Positions 11,789 to 24,600 of a stretch of 64,000 bases of DNA are shown piece after piece. The notes beneath the pieces are model-generated. The model was not told where the DNA came from. It worked only from the letters and a program-made list of their open reading frames with translations, and did no database searches. A program made the position numbers and the translations under genes. Position 1 is the first letter of the stretch. The number at the start of each line of letters is the position of its first letter. The DNA is from Semisulcospira habei. Its lineage: Eukaryota; Mollusca; Gastropoda; Semisulcospiridae. Where the stretch lies: positions 26,650,009 to 26,714,008 of the forward strand of contig BTPG01000008.1 of assembly GCA_036245525.1 (NCBI GenBank), in the 5' to 3' direction.

Positions 11789-11842
11789 CTAATCATGAAC
11801 CATCTGCCATCTTCCAAGACGCCAGAGGAAAAGGCTGAACAA
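11789..11842 (+). CDS. GGPS1: GGPS1 coding exon 1
   Basis: Acceptor GATTTCAG, six untranslated bases, then ATG at 11795 and 16 codons ending GAACAA, with donor GTGAGT. The N-terminal residues are not conserved in the family, so the start rests on being the only ATG in the exon in phase with exon 2. Confidence 0.85.
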
Positions 11843-13318
11843 GTGAGTTTAACCCCTTCAATGCCAGGAAAATGTAAACACCACCCAACTGGAAGAGACA
11901 AAAACTTTCATGAGGTTCTTGGCCTCTTGCTAGCCTTATTCATGTCTGTATATCTTGGGTTGATGGGGTTATTTGATGTTGAATTTGCCCAAGCTGATTA
12001 GTGACATTTAATTTTGTGTCCACTGGCAGTGAAGAGGTTAGTTAGAAGTTTTAACATGAAAGCACGTACCAATATTAAGGCATGCAAGTTTGTATGTCAC
12101 ATGTCGGAGAAAACATGATAGCCTGGCTAATGAATTGCATGCATAGTGTCAAATATGGCATTTTAAAGTGTCAAATACATGTACAGCATTTTTAAATATG
12201 ATACTTTTTGGATCGATTGTTGAACAAATTGAAAGGAATTGAAAAAGTGGTGTAGCAACAGGTGTATGATTTCCAAAGCACTTGGATCTTAACTAATGTT
12301 TACTTGTTGGTGGTGTTTTTGCTTTTTTTTTCAATGGACATATATTTTAGTGATGAATGTCTTTTGTTTCTTTTTCAGATCTTGTTGGAACCATACACAT
12401 ACATATGTAAAGTACCAGGAAAACAGATCAGAACAAAATTGTCTGCAGTAAGTGTGTGCTCTCTTGTTTGTGGTGGTTGGGGGAGAGGGTCAAGGGGGGG
12501 TGGGGGGGGGGGGTAGGCTTGTTTCATGTTGTTTATTTTTTGTTAGTTCATGAAGGACTATCTGTAGTTGGAAGAATGAATCAAAATGGTGTAGACGTCG
12601 ATGATGCCACCACTTTAACCCCTTCCTGGCCACTAGTCATAGATGTTGGTTCTAAAATCTTCAAGGCCGAAGAATTTCATCCATCCAAGGAATATGGATA
12701 CACAGTGGGATCAGTAAGAGGCATAGGTCCACACTATGCCTTTTGCATTTGGGTATTGCTTGTTGTGTTCTAGCACTAAAGGGGTTAATCATGGCCATAA
12801 TTAGGGACTTAGAGTGATTATGAAATTATTACTGATTGCTCATTGTCAAGTCAGATGTGTAGTGTATACAGGTTTAAGAGGATGTCTTTTAACCCATTTA
12901 GCCCTAAGACCCTACCACAGGATATGGATGGATCGTGATAATTCAATTCACACACACACACACACAGAGTGAAGCGTGAAACCGTCCCCAAATTACAAGG
13001 ACATTTTAAGTGAGGCTGAAGTGCCACCACAATGGTGCTACACAGACAGCAGAGGGAAGACCTCAGATGAAAGTCACCATGATGGTGCTAAACAATCAAA
13101 AAAGGAAGACCTAAGATGAAAGCCACCATGAATGTGCTAAACGGCAAGTATTGCACGTGTTCTGGCAGTTAAAAGTGAGCTCAAGCTCATTGTCTTAATT
13201 CATGTAATTTATCTTCTGTTCACAGGCTTTTAATTACTGGCTCCAAATCCCCAAAGATAAGGAAAAGTTGATTGGGGATGTGATACAAATGCTGCACAAT
13301 GCCAGCCTCATGTGAGTC

Positions 13319-13349
<31 letters not shown>

Positions 13350-16300
13350 TTAAGTTTGTGATTGAAAAAAGCTCAGGTCTGCTTAACCCATTTAGCCCCA
13401 GGACCATGCAGCAGGAGATGGATTGATCATAATAATTCAAGGGTAGTGCCAGATGAGCTTGGTGCCTGAAGGCGCCAACTCATCTGGCAGTACCCTTGAA
13501 TTATCATGATCAATCCATCTCCTACAACTGGTACAATATAGTCGTTAGACAACGTCTCCAAAAGTTTGGAAATGCGGCCGTGGAGTTAAGAGGGTTAAAC
13601 CTATATCCTTCCCCTCTCCCTCCCCCCCCCCCCCCCCCTCTTCTCAATCCACGCCCACCCATCCCCAGAAAACAAAAACAACAAGAAAACAAACTACAAA
13701 CAAATACACAGATGAGACACTTTGGGAGCCTAAGGTGTGTATGACAGGCCATCTGTATGCAGCTAAGATAAAAAAGAAAGAATATGTGAAGGACATCAGA
13801 CTGTGCATGGTTCAACAATAAGCAAAGTGACTACACTACAAGTATCTCTGCAAGCGGGAAGTGACTAATTCCACTGGTGCCCTTGCACCATTGATTAAGT
13901 GACTACCCTGATACTCGGTTTGAAGAAAATTTCCACAGAACACAGTATTTAGTAGGCACATTGTTTCCTCAAAAACATTACCGATGCCATTACTACAATG
14001 GAACAACCTATAGCTAGCATAATTTTAGCCCAAAAACTTAAGATGTGTACCTTTAGGGCTAGGGGAGGCCACCAGGGGTGCCGTGACCTGGTACACGGGT
14101 AGCCTCCCTTCCCACCCATGAGGGTAACTGCCCGAGCAGCCAAGCCAAACCAGTTCCTTCCTTTAGCTTGCAGCGTATAGACGTGTTCGCTTAGCCCTCT
14201 GCTGTGCTATCTATGGCTGTGTATGGTTCAAGCTGTACTTGAATACTTTCGGCAGTGGTCTTCGTTCCCGGCCTGTGCTTTCGCCTTGCCTTGGAACTTT
14301 CTCTTCCCTTGTGTGTTCCTACGGCTGTGTATGGTTCAAGAAGTACTTGGACTTTCGACAGTGGACTTCGTTCCCGGCCTGTGCTTTGCCTTGCCTTGGA
14401 ACTTTTCTGCCCTTGTTGTAGCGTAGGGTCGTGTTCTTCGACCTCTACTGTGCTACCTATGGCTGTGTATGGTTCATGGAGCCCTTGGACTTTTCGATGG
14501 CACGCCTTCTGTGACTTTTAGGAAGTGAGTGTCACTGGTGCTTCTGTGCGTCGTTGCCGGAAGATAGGTCCCCGGGCCGTGGGGCCGGCCTTCGCCCCTC
14601 GTGGGAGCGCTGTCCTGCACTGGTTCCGGCATTGTGAGACTTTTACGGCTTGTGCGGTGCTTCTCGGAGCCTTCAACCTGGCGTTCTGTGTGCTCCTGCT
14701 TCGGTCTCTCTGGTCAAGTTCGCCGGTTGGACGGCCGGGACCTTCGTCGAGGACCCAGCCTTCCTCACCTGGATGCTTCTGGGCCTCTGGGCGCTTCTTC
14801 TTCTTCTTCTTCGGCTACAGGTGCTACCTTCCCCTGCCCCTTGCAAGATATCCAGGTAAGGTCTTGATGTTTGCCAGCGCCGCGCCTCTGACGGCGTGCG
14901 CCGGGGTCTTTTGCTATATCGTTGCTTGTTAAAAAGAAAGCGATATTAATCGGCACAGGATAGTGGGGAAGGTGAGGAGTGGTGCGCGGTTTTCGTCTAA
15001 AGAAACGTGGCCTTCTGCTATGACCAGTCGCTTCGTTGTATTACTCTATGTTGCAGTGGTCAAGTCCGCACCTGCACACGATGTGGTGACTTCCAGTGGC
15101 CGAGTGACAAGCATGCGGTCTGCCTCCCCTGCGCTGGTTGTGCTTCGGGCCACACCTGTGATGTCTGCGCTCTCTGGGTGGAGGACCTTTGGGAATACCC
15201 AGCTGCGGAGTCTTTTCGGCGTGACAGTATCGCCGCCCGCCCGCAGCCACAAGCATGCTTCGGCCCCGGATCCAGCAGAAACGCACCTACGCTGCCGTTG
15301 GGGGACGGCATACAAAGGCTTCCCCCTTGCGCACCCACTCTCTTGAGTCAGGTCCGCAGCGAGTCCGCTCGCCCCGCTCTGCGGAAAACAAACCCCAACT
15401 CTCTACGTTGGGGGACGCCTTTCTTCCCCCCTTGCGCATCAGCTCGCTCGAGCCAGGTCCGCAGCGAGCTAGCTCGCCCCGCCTTGTGGAACCCAAGCCT
15501 CACAAGCCACCGACAGAACTGGACGTCGCTTCTCCCCGTCGCCGGACCCTCGGCTTCTGCGTACGACCCTCGACATGTAGCCCCGGGTTCGCGACCGCCT
15601 GGACTCAGCTCCTCGCCCCTCGCCCGCGTACGCCCCCTCGGTTTTCAGCGTCCTACACCGGACCCGCAGCCCTGCGTCTTCGGTCCTCGCCTCCTGCCGC
15701 AAGCACTCTTCATTCTCTGCTCGCTCTTCGCGCCCAGCTTCGCTCGCTGCTTCAGCTTCGCGGACGTCTCACCCTCCTCGTTGGTCTTCCCCTCAGGCCT
15801 CGCTGGTTCCTCTTCCAGTCGCCGCCCTTCCGGTCGGTGTCCTCCTGGGTCGTCCGTGCTGCTCGTCATTCCCGGCCTTGTCTTCCCCCCACTCCTTCCC
15901 TGGCACCCTTTCCCCGCCTTCCCCACTCCCCTCCCCTTCGCGCCGTCGACCACGTGCTCACCGCCCTCCTTCGCGCGGACGCTCCACTCGTCGGTCTCGC
16001 CGCCTGCGCCTTCTCAACCGCTCGCCCTGGTCTCGCTCCGTCTGGCGGTGGCACCCGCCTCTCCAGCTCCTGGTGCGTCGGCCTCCTGTGCCGCCCGTCG
16101 ATGTGGATAGAAGCCCTCAGCATCGCTCTGGAGGATTCTGCCTCGGCTCCCTCCTACCGTTCTATCTCCGCGCGTGCTCTACTCGTCCTTGACCCTACGT
16201 CCAGGACGACCAGGGCAGAGACCCTTCCCTCGCTCGACGGGCCGCGCTTCTGCTGTCTCGTGTCTTCCCCAAGCCCGGATGCTTGTCCCCGTCGCCCACT

Positions 16301-19300
16301 TGGATGCTGTTCTCCCTCCTAGAGGTTACGTCCCTGCCACGCCCCGAGGGTTCTAGGGTTCGTGTTGCCTTCTCCGCTCCTGCAACAGGGTTCAGGCTCC
16401 GACGTGGTTCTCTTTGTCACCGTCATTCGCTGGCCAGCGGATTTGGACATCGCCTTTCAGCACAGCTGGAATGCCGGACACTCACAGGCCTTGCTTCTGC
16501 CCTCCTCGCAGTGGATCCTGCCGCTCAGCAGCAGCTGGTGGACTTCGTGCCTCCCGCTGTTGCATCCCCCCCCGGCCTGGAGCGGACGGCGATCCTCATC
16601 CGCGACGCTCTCGCCTGTGCTGGATTCCTCAACTTGGCCAAGCAAGCGCTCGTCTACCTTCTGAAGCTGGCTCGTCTCCATCTCGCCGCTGTTAGGGCAC
16701 CTCCTCGCTCTGGCTGTGGGGAAGAAGTACCGCCTTCCTCGATTCGCCGCTGCCGCGCTCTGCGGCCTGCCCTGCCCGCCAGAATGCTGTGCTCGCCGTC
16801 TGCCCCTACCTCCTGCAGGACCTACGGAGACAGCTGCGACAGGCTCCGCTCGGCGATCCCCTCCTCTTCGGTCCTAGACCTGGCAGTCGGTGAAGGACGC
16901 GATGAGGATCTTTGCCCTTCCCGCGTTACCTCCTCCCGCTTCCAGCCGCCCGCGAGGCCCTGGGTCGCGCCCTGTGGACCGCCGGTCCCACCCAGCACCC
17001 GCCCTCTCGGCATCGCCGCCTTCCCCCGCGCGTCCCCGCCGCCCCCCCGACCCCGCCTTCGCCCCGCCTGGCCTTGCCCGGACACAGGTAGCGTCCGATC
17101 ATCGACCTTTCAGCGCGGCACGTCTTCCTTCCCTTGGGGACCGTCGGAGCCCTTCGCGCCGCGGTTCTTCCCATGGGCTTCGCTGTCAGCCTGGATCTAG
17201 CAGACGCCTACACTCACGTTCCCGAGGCGCTTCGCCCGGATGTCTTCCGGATGATCTGCGCCACATGGGAGACCCCCCCCTTATCGATCTCTTCGCTACA
17301 AGCTGGTACTGCCAGCTCCCCCTCCTCTTCTCGCCTGGCCCGGACCCCCCAGCTTGGGCGGTCGATGCGCTCTCCTTCCCTGGGACGGCCCCTGCGCTTA
17401 CGCTTACCCTCCCTCAGTCCCTATCCCCAAGGTGCTTCTCTAGCGCAAGGGATGCAACGCGATCCTGTTGCTGGTGGCGCCGTTCTGCTGGACCAGATCC
17501 TGCACCACCGACCTCCTAAACTTCGCGCGCAGGCCCTTCACTGCGGCTTCTCACTCCTCGCACGATCCCCAAGCAACCGCTCCAGGCGCTCTACTTCCGT
17601 GCTCTGAGAGACTCCTGCAACACGCATGGAGATTAGGTGGCAAGCCCTCGCCGCTAGAGTTCTCTCGAGTGAGGCAGTGGCAGCTATCGCTTCAGGCCGC
17701 GGACCCTCGACCCTGCGTGTCTACGAGGGAAAGTGGAGAGTACTTGGAGCCTGGTGCGACCTCCGTCGCCTCTCCCCTTCCGTTCTGACTTCCCCACAAC
17801 TGGCCGAGTTCTTCCTCTGGCTCTTCGCCGAACAGCACTTGGCACCGATCACCATCAGGGGCTACCTCGCTATGCTCGCCGATGCTTACCGGCACCTGGG
17901 CCAAGCGGACCCCGGCAAGTGCAAGGACCTCGCTGACCTTAGGGCCCACTGCGGTATACAGCGACCTGTCCTCCACTCCCTGATCCCACGCTGGGACTTA
18001 CCCCGGGTACTCACCTGGCTGAACGCTAGCGTTTCGTGCCGCTTCCCCTAGCAAGCCTGGCCGACGCTACGCGAAGACTTGTTTCTGTTCGCCGTAGCCA
18101 CAGCCTCCAGAGTGCTCTCTGCGCCCCCGCCTGCCTGTAGTGCAGGTCGGATGACTCCGTGCAGCTACTAACGGACCCGGCCCTCTTGGCCAAGAACCAG
18201 TCCCCTTTGGCAGCCCCCCAGGTGATCACTGTAAGATCGCTGAAGCCGATCGACCCCAACAAGGAAGTCAGACAACAGGACCCGGTGAGAGCCTTACGCG
18301 TGTACCTCCACCGAACGAAGCCGCTCCGCCAGGGACGCATCCGCCTCTTCTCTCTCTGTCCTCAGGTTGACAAGACATCTCAGCCCAGATGATCTCTTCC
18401 TGGCTAAGATGGGTGATACGCTCCGCCTACCAGGACCTCTGCCCCGACGCTGCCAAGCGACTACACTTCCGGGCCCACGAAGTCAAAGCCATGGCTACTA
18501 GCGTCACATTCGACCGCAACTGCGCTGTCCGAGACAGTCTGGCTGTCGTAGGCTGCCGGACTGAGTCGACCTTCACCCGGTTCTACCTCCGTAACCTGGT
18601 TGGCCAGCGAGACAACCTGGCCCTGGTGGGGGACATCGCAGCGGCGCAACACTCCCTCCCGGCACCTTCGGTGCCGTTGGTAATCCTTTAGCTAAAATTA
18701 CCGGGAGCTTGCGCCGGGGAGGACTGGGCTTGCTGGCTCAGTCAGTCACTGGGTTACGCGGCACCCTCCTCCTCTTCGCTATTCTCCATTGTAGTAATGG
18801 CAACGGTAATGTTTTTGAGGAAACAAATTAATTTTTCTCTAAAATGTATTTTTTCGAAAAATACTTACCGATGCCATTACTCAGATGGCCCTCCCACCTG
18901 CCCCGCTTGCCGCTCGCCAGCTAAACGAAAGAACTGGTTTGGCTTGGCTGCTCGGGCAGTTACCCTCATGGGTGGGAAGGGAGGCTACCCGGGTACCAGG
19001 TCACGGCGCCCCTGGTGGCCTCCCCTGGCCCTAAAGGTACACATCGTAAGTTTTTGGGCTAAAATTATGCTAAGTATAGGTTTTTCCATTGTAGTAATGG
19101 CATCGGTAAGTATTTTTTGAAAAAATATATTTTAGAGAAAAATTAATCTTTGGCAAAAAAAAACAACAACAACCCAGCTTATGAAAATATCAAACTGTGC
19201 ACTGATGTCCCTTTGTCAGTGCCTTTTTCCATGCATTAAAAAAATAATCAAGTTCAAAACACATTTGATAATTGATTTTTACACATTTTAGTCCTGTGCA

Positions 19301-21634
19301 CATAGTGTCCTTTGTAAGTGCCTTACTTACTTTTAAATATTGTATTTATTATTTTATTTTATTTTTGTGAGGGGGACTGTTGCTGTCATGTTCCTCTTAA
19401 ACCTTTGGTAGCTAAATGGACTGAAATGGAGATATAAAAATCATGTATGCATTAACCCATTCAGCCCCAACACCCTATACCAAGAGATGGACTGACCATG
19501 ATAATTCAAGGGTAGCGCCAGATTAGCTTGGCGCCTGATGGCGCCAAGCTAATCTGGCGCTACCCTTTTATTATCATGGTCGATCCATCTTTTGCAACTG
19601 GCACATAGCAGTTAGGTGACAACTCCACAATGCGGCTGTGGGGTTAATTGGGTTGATGTGCCTTTTAATTCAATCTTCTTACCCTTCACCCTCTTCCAGA
19701 TCCCTTTAGTTGACTGCTGTATAGGAAGGTGTAGATGCACTGGTTGATTGTGTACCCAGATTGTCCTAACCTGATTCATGCTTTAACCCTTTTGAGATGT
19801 GCCACAAGCGGATTTGCAGCATAAAGCCGCGAATCTGGATTCGACACATCTCGAAAGTGTTAACCTATGGTTGCAGATTGTGTTTCTGAAATCTGTGTTA
19901 TTCTCAGGGCCAAAGAGCCCCATCCATCCAAGGAACACATACACAAAGTGGGGGCCAGCTAAAGGCATAGATCCATATAAGCCCCTACAGCTGTGGGGGC
20001 TCAGGAGAACCTGTGCCTCATTCATGCATTCAGGCATGGTTCAATGTGTTCCAGCACTAAAGGGGTTACTTCCCCCACCCGGGTCTGCCCTGGGGGACTT
20101 GGGTGGGGTTAGGTATTTTTTAGTTCCCAGGGTCACCCTGGTCAGCCCCACAGGGTGGGTTTTTCTCTCTATTCTGGGGCATGCGTTTCTGTCTACCCTT
20201 TGTCCATTCACCTGTATTTGCCTTTTTAAAACTCTCCCTACTGTCTGCACTGCCTGTAGCTCTTGATATTGGATGTGTGTTGCTAAATGGTCTTAGCTTT
20301 ATTTAGGCCCCATGTTGTAGGTTTATTTAACGTATTTGGCCGGCTGGCGACATACATTCAATTTTCTGTTTATTTTTTTTTTCACAAGCAGTGCAGGCAC
20401 GTCCTGAGAAAGCCTTGTTGCTGTCGGGACGTTAAGCAATGTACAATCAATCAATCAACTAAAGGGGTTACACTAAGGTTCTCCACTTGATGAAGAAATT
20501 AAGATGATTCATTTTCAAGTATTTTTCTTCTCTGCTGTAGAATCGATGACATAGAAGACAACTCAAAACTCAGGCGTGGGATGCCAGGTGAGAGTTCAAT
20601 TACAGACTGGTTGTGTTTGTTCATTAGCCATTAGCTTTCTTCTGTTCCCTTAACCCGTTTCATCCTGATACACCCATTGCTTGAACTAAATTTTGACTGA
20701 TAGTTCAAGGGTGGTGCCAGAATAGGTTGGCGCCTAAGGCGCCAAGCTATTCTGGCAACACCCTTGAACTAGAACACTTGATTTATCTCCTAATCTGTAA
20801 TGTAGCCTTCATAGACATAGGACAAGAAGCAAATTATACAAAATCAGCCTAAGGATATAATGGGTTAACCTTTGTGCATGCAGCCACCAGTATTGTAATT
20901 TGTAAACAGTATTGTGAACAGTACCAGTTGCTACATACATGCACAGGTTCTACTGACACATAGCCGTTGCCCTTTGGTGGTCTGCAGCAGTGTTTGTTAC
21001 GATGACCAATGCCATAGATAACACCCATCCGTTTGTCCGTTCATGTCCATGTGTTCACTATAAGTTCATTCGTTAATTCCTTTTAGTGTCTTTTTTTGTG
21101 ATAAACCAAATTTTGGGGGTGTCACTTTACAACTACATATTCTGTTTATATCAGCTGCAAGAGATTGATTGACCATGATAATTCAAGGGTAGTGCCAGAT
21201 TAGCTTTGCGCCCTTTCCTTTTACTCAGTTTTGCAGTTGAGTAGGTGAGCCAACATTTTCTGAAACCATTGAAGGCAAATGCACATTTTTTTTCAAGTTA
21301 AATTTTTTTCTTGCTTTTGGAATCAATCAAGATTGGTCTCAATTGCTCTTGATGAAGGATTCAGTTTCATTTTCATTCTCTTTTTTTAATTAACCCATTT
21401 AGCACTTATGCAGGAGATGGATCAACCATGATAATTCAAGGGTAGTGCCAGCTTAGCATTTAAATTTGAAACTAACATGTTTAACATTTGTTCTAACTCG
21501 GACCACTGGCTTTGAATTTTTTTTCCATCATCATGAAGGACTTGTGCTTTTAGGGTTAAAGAGAAGGCTGAGCAGATGTCACCATTTTGTAATTTAATAT
21601 TTTTATTAGCAAACAATAATTATATATTTTTGCG

Positions 21635-21672
<38 letters not shown>

Positions 21673-24600
21673 CATCTCTGTCTGCAGTGGCTCACAGTAT
21701 CTTTGGGGTGGCGCAGACGATCAACTCTGCAAACTATGTCTACTTCCTTGGTCTGAATGAACTCAACCAGCTAGGAAATCCAGAAGTCACAAAAGTCTAT
21801 ACAGGCAAGTTTGTGATTACAGAAACATCCACTGTACAGTTTCATTGCTGTGAGTGTGACTTTTTCAATGGTTTCTTGCAAATGTTTTGTTGGGGGAAAA
21901 TTAACTGAAGGGGTAGTTGCATTCTAAAAGTGAAGCCTCCTCCCTCTCCCCTATATAGAGTAAACCTGAACAATGCAATAAATAAACAAATAAGCTTATT
22001 AACCTTTTTTATCCTGATACATCCATTGCTTGAAATAAATCTGACTGATAGTTCAAGGGTGGTGCCAGAATAGCTTGATGCCTGAGGCGTCAAGCTATTC
22101 TGGCACTACCCTTGAACTTAAACGGTTGAGCTAGCTCCTAATCTGTAATGTAGCCTCACTAGACAACACGCAAATTTGTATTAAAAAAAAATCAGCCTCA
22201 GGATGTAATGGATTAATTCATGAATGAAAAAATGGAAGGATGGATGGATAGACAGATGGACGAACAAAGGAGTCATCTTTTTTTTTTTCTCACTCCTTAT
22301 AGAACAGCTGTTAGAGTTGCACCGAGGTCAGGGCATGGACATATACTGGAGAGACGCAGTGATATGTCCCACTGAGGAAGACTATATGCTTATGGTCAAA
22401 CGCAGTAAGTACCACTGGCCACTGGCTGCTCTACAGCTGCAAGAGGTGTAGATCCTCATAAGCCCACACAGTTGTGTGTGTGTCAACAACAAAACAGAAA
22501 ACAGTCATAAAATTCATATACAGCAAACTTTGGATATGGTAAAATGCTAATCGTTTTGGTTTTTCGTTTTAACCAGAGTTTAATGTAAGATATTTACACA
22601 CAAGATGTGTGTTTCGGGAACTCTGCAAAATTGTTTCCTTTTGCAAAATCACCTGTAAGTTGTAGAATTTTTCCTATCCCATAGTTTATGTCTGGCGAAA
22701 TGTACCAAGCTGTGATGGAAGAGTAAATCAGATCTTCGGAAGTGTTTGATGATTTAACCCCTGATGCTCTACAGCAGGAGATTGATTGACCACGATAATT
22801 CAAGGGTAGTGCCGGAATAGCTTGGCGTCTGAAGGCACCAAGCTAATCTGGCACTACCCTTGAATTATCATGGTCAATTTCTGGCACTGCCCTTGAATTA
22901 TCATGGTCAATCCATCTCCTGTAACTGGTACATAGTCATTAGGCAACACCTCCAAAATTTGAGAAATGGGACCTTGGGGCTACAAGGGTTAAGGTGGAAT
23001 GATATATGGATAAAACCATCTGTTGTTTCAGAGACTGGAGGCTTGTTTGGTCTAGCAATCAGGCTTATGGAGCTTTTCAGCGACAAAAAGAGGTAAGAAT
23101 ATAACTGCATTATTAGTCTGTTTCGTTTATTGTAAAGAAAATTAGAAATACATGTACCCGGATGAGATGTGGAGATGTTGACATTGGGGGTGGGGAAGGG
23201 TGGTGGGGAATGGGTCCACGGTTTTGTTTTAGATCGCTGCAACAGAGACATAGACGTACCTGAAACATCTGTCAGTCTGAAGATGCAGAAAAAAAACAAC
23301 AATCTTAGCTTCAGCTAGCGGTGGGCATAGATTTGCATGAGCATCGTCTATGTTGGCAAGAGGAATGGATTCTCATGAGCATTGCAGATGCAGGGGCTCA
23401 TGAGAATCATTCCTCTTGCCAATAGAGACCAAGCTCATGCAGATCTATGCCCATTGTGGACAGAGACTAAGATCCTTACTCACAATTCAGATAGGTGAGG
23501 CTAGCACTGGTACAACAGTACAAATACCAAGGAAAATTACTCTTTCCCCCTCCTATCAGGAACCCAATCGCCAGCCCACAGAATAATACACAGGTAAAGA
23601 ACAAGATGAGCGTATACATCCCCCAGGGGATGTTTATGATCATCTTGTTTTCTACCTGTGTATTTTTAGGGGATGTATATGATGGTCTTGCTCTTTACCT
23701 GTGTATTTTTCTGTGGGCTGGTGATTGGGTGCCTGATAGGAAGGGGCTGGGGATCTAACTGTGTGTATGTCCAGCACTGAGTAAATTCCCCTTGGTATGA
23801 GTACTAAGATCATTGCCTCTTGCAGGTGATGCACTGTCAAAGCGCATGAACAAATAAGTATGTACGGTAAATACAGATTATCATATTGTTTGACTCAAAA
23901 TGAAACATGAATGATTTTTTTCTTCTTATTATGTTCTTGTTTGTTTCAGAGATTTCAAACCTTTGTTGGATGCGTTGGGGTTGTATTTTCAAATCAGGGA
24001 TGACTATGCAAACCTGGTTTCAGAAGAGGTATAACATTGGCGGATTACATATAATACTTTAATCCCATCCCAGACCTATTCGGATCAACTTTGGCAGTTC
24101 TATCACACTAAACAAACTACGATATGGATGATCAACCATTAGAGTACAATCATAGTGCCTGATTTGCTGGACACATGAGCTAATTAGACACTCCTCTTGA
24201 ACTGTCATGGTCAATCTATCTCCCATGAAAAGTACATCATCATACTGCACTGAAAGTTTTGAAATGTTCTCTTAAGTGTGTCTGTTAGTTTGTTACAGTT
24301 ATATTATTGTTTGTTTTGTGTTTGTGTGTGGGTGATGCACAGGTCAGACTCATTGTTTTGCGATTTATTGGATACATAAAGCCCAACTGCATTATTCATG
24401 TTTGTGTTATTGTGGTGTTAAACTTAGAGGTCTATGGAGAAAAAGCACAGTAAACAAAAAGTTGGCTGGCCGACTTCAGCTTTAGTTGGGCCGTGAGCAG
24501 GCGAACTAAAGCTGGAGTTGGCCAGAGGACATTTTGCTCATCAATTATCTAGTTGGGAGCCACAGACCTGCATAGTATCCTAATACTAATATTCTTATGT

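Larger units (their letters stand above)
13962..19147 (+). mobile_element. DIRS-type tyrosine-recombinase retrotransposon (DIRS-1), internally deleted
   Basis: It starts TGTTTCCTCAAAAACATTACC and ends GAGAAAAATTAAT. The terminal repeats are inverted (13962-14160 against 18900-19110). An internal segment at about 18790-18880 is the reverse complement of the two outer termini joined together, the internal complementary region that defines DIRS elements. It has the same orientation as GGPS1 and lies in intron 3. GC content is far above the surroundings. The central part jumps from the start of the RT ([15 protein letters not shown]) to the region after RNase H ([10 protein letters not shown]), so about 1.2 kb is missing relative to DIRS-2. 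Confidence 0.9.

Noticed and set aside
15007..17607. Many overlapping long open frames on both strands in the GC-rich DIRS-1 region
   Set aside because: High GC depletes stop codons. Only the cysteine-rich start, the RT piece and the recombinase match known DIRS parts; the antisense frames have no recognisable content.
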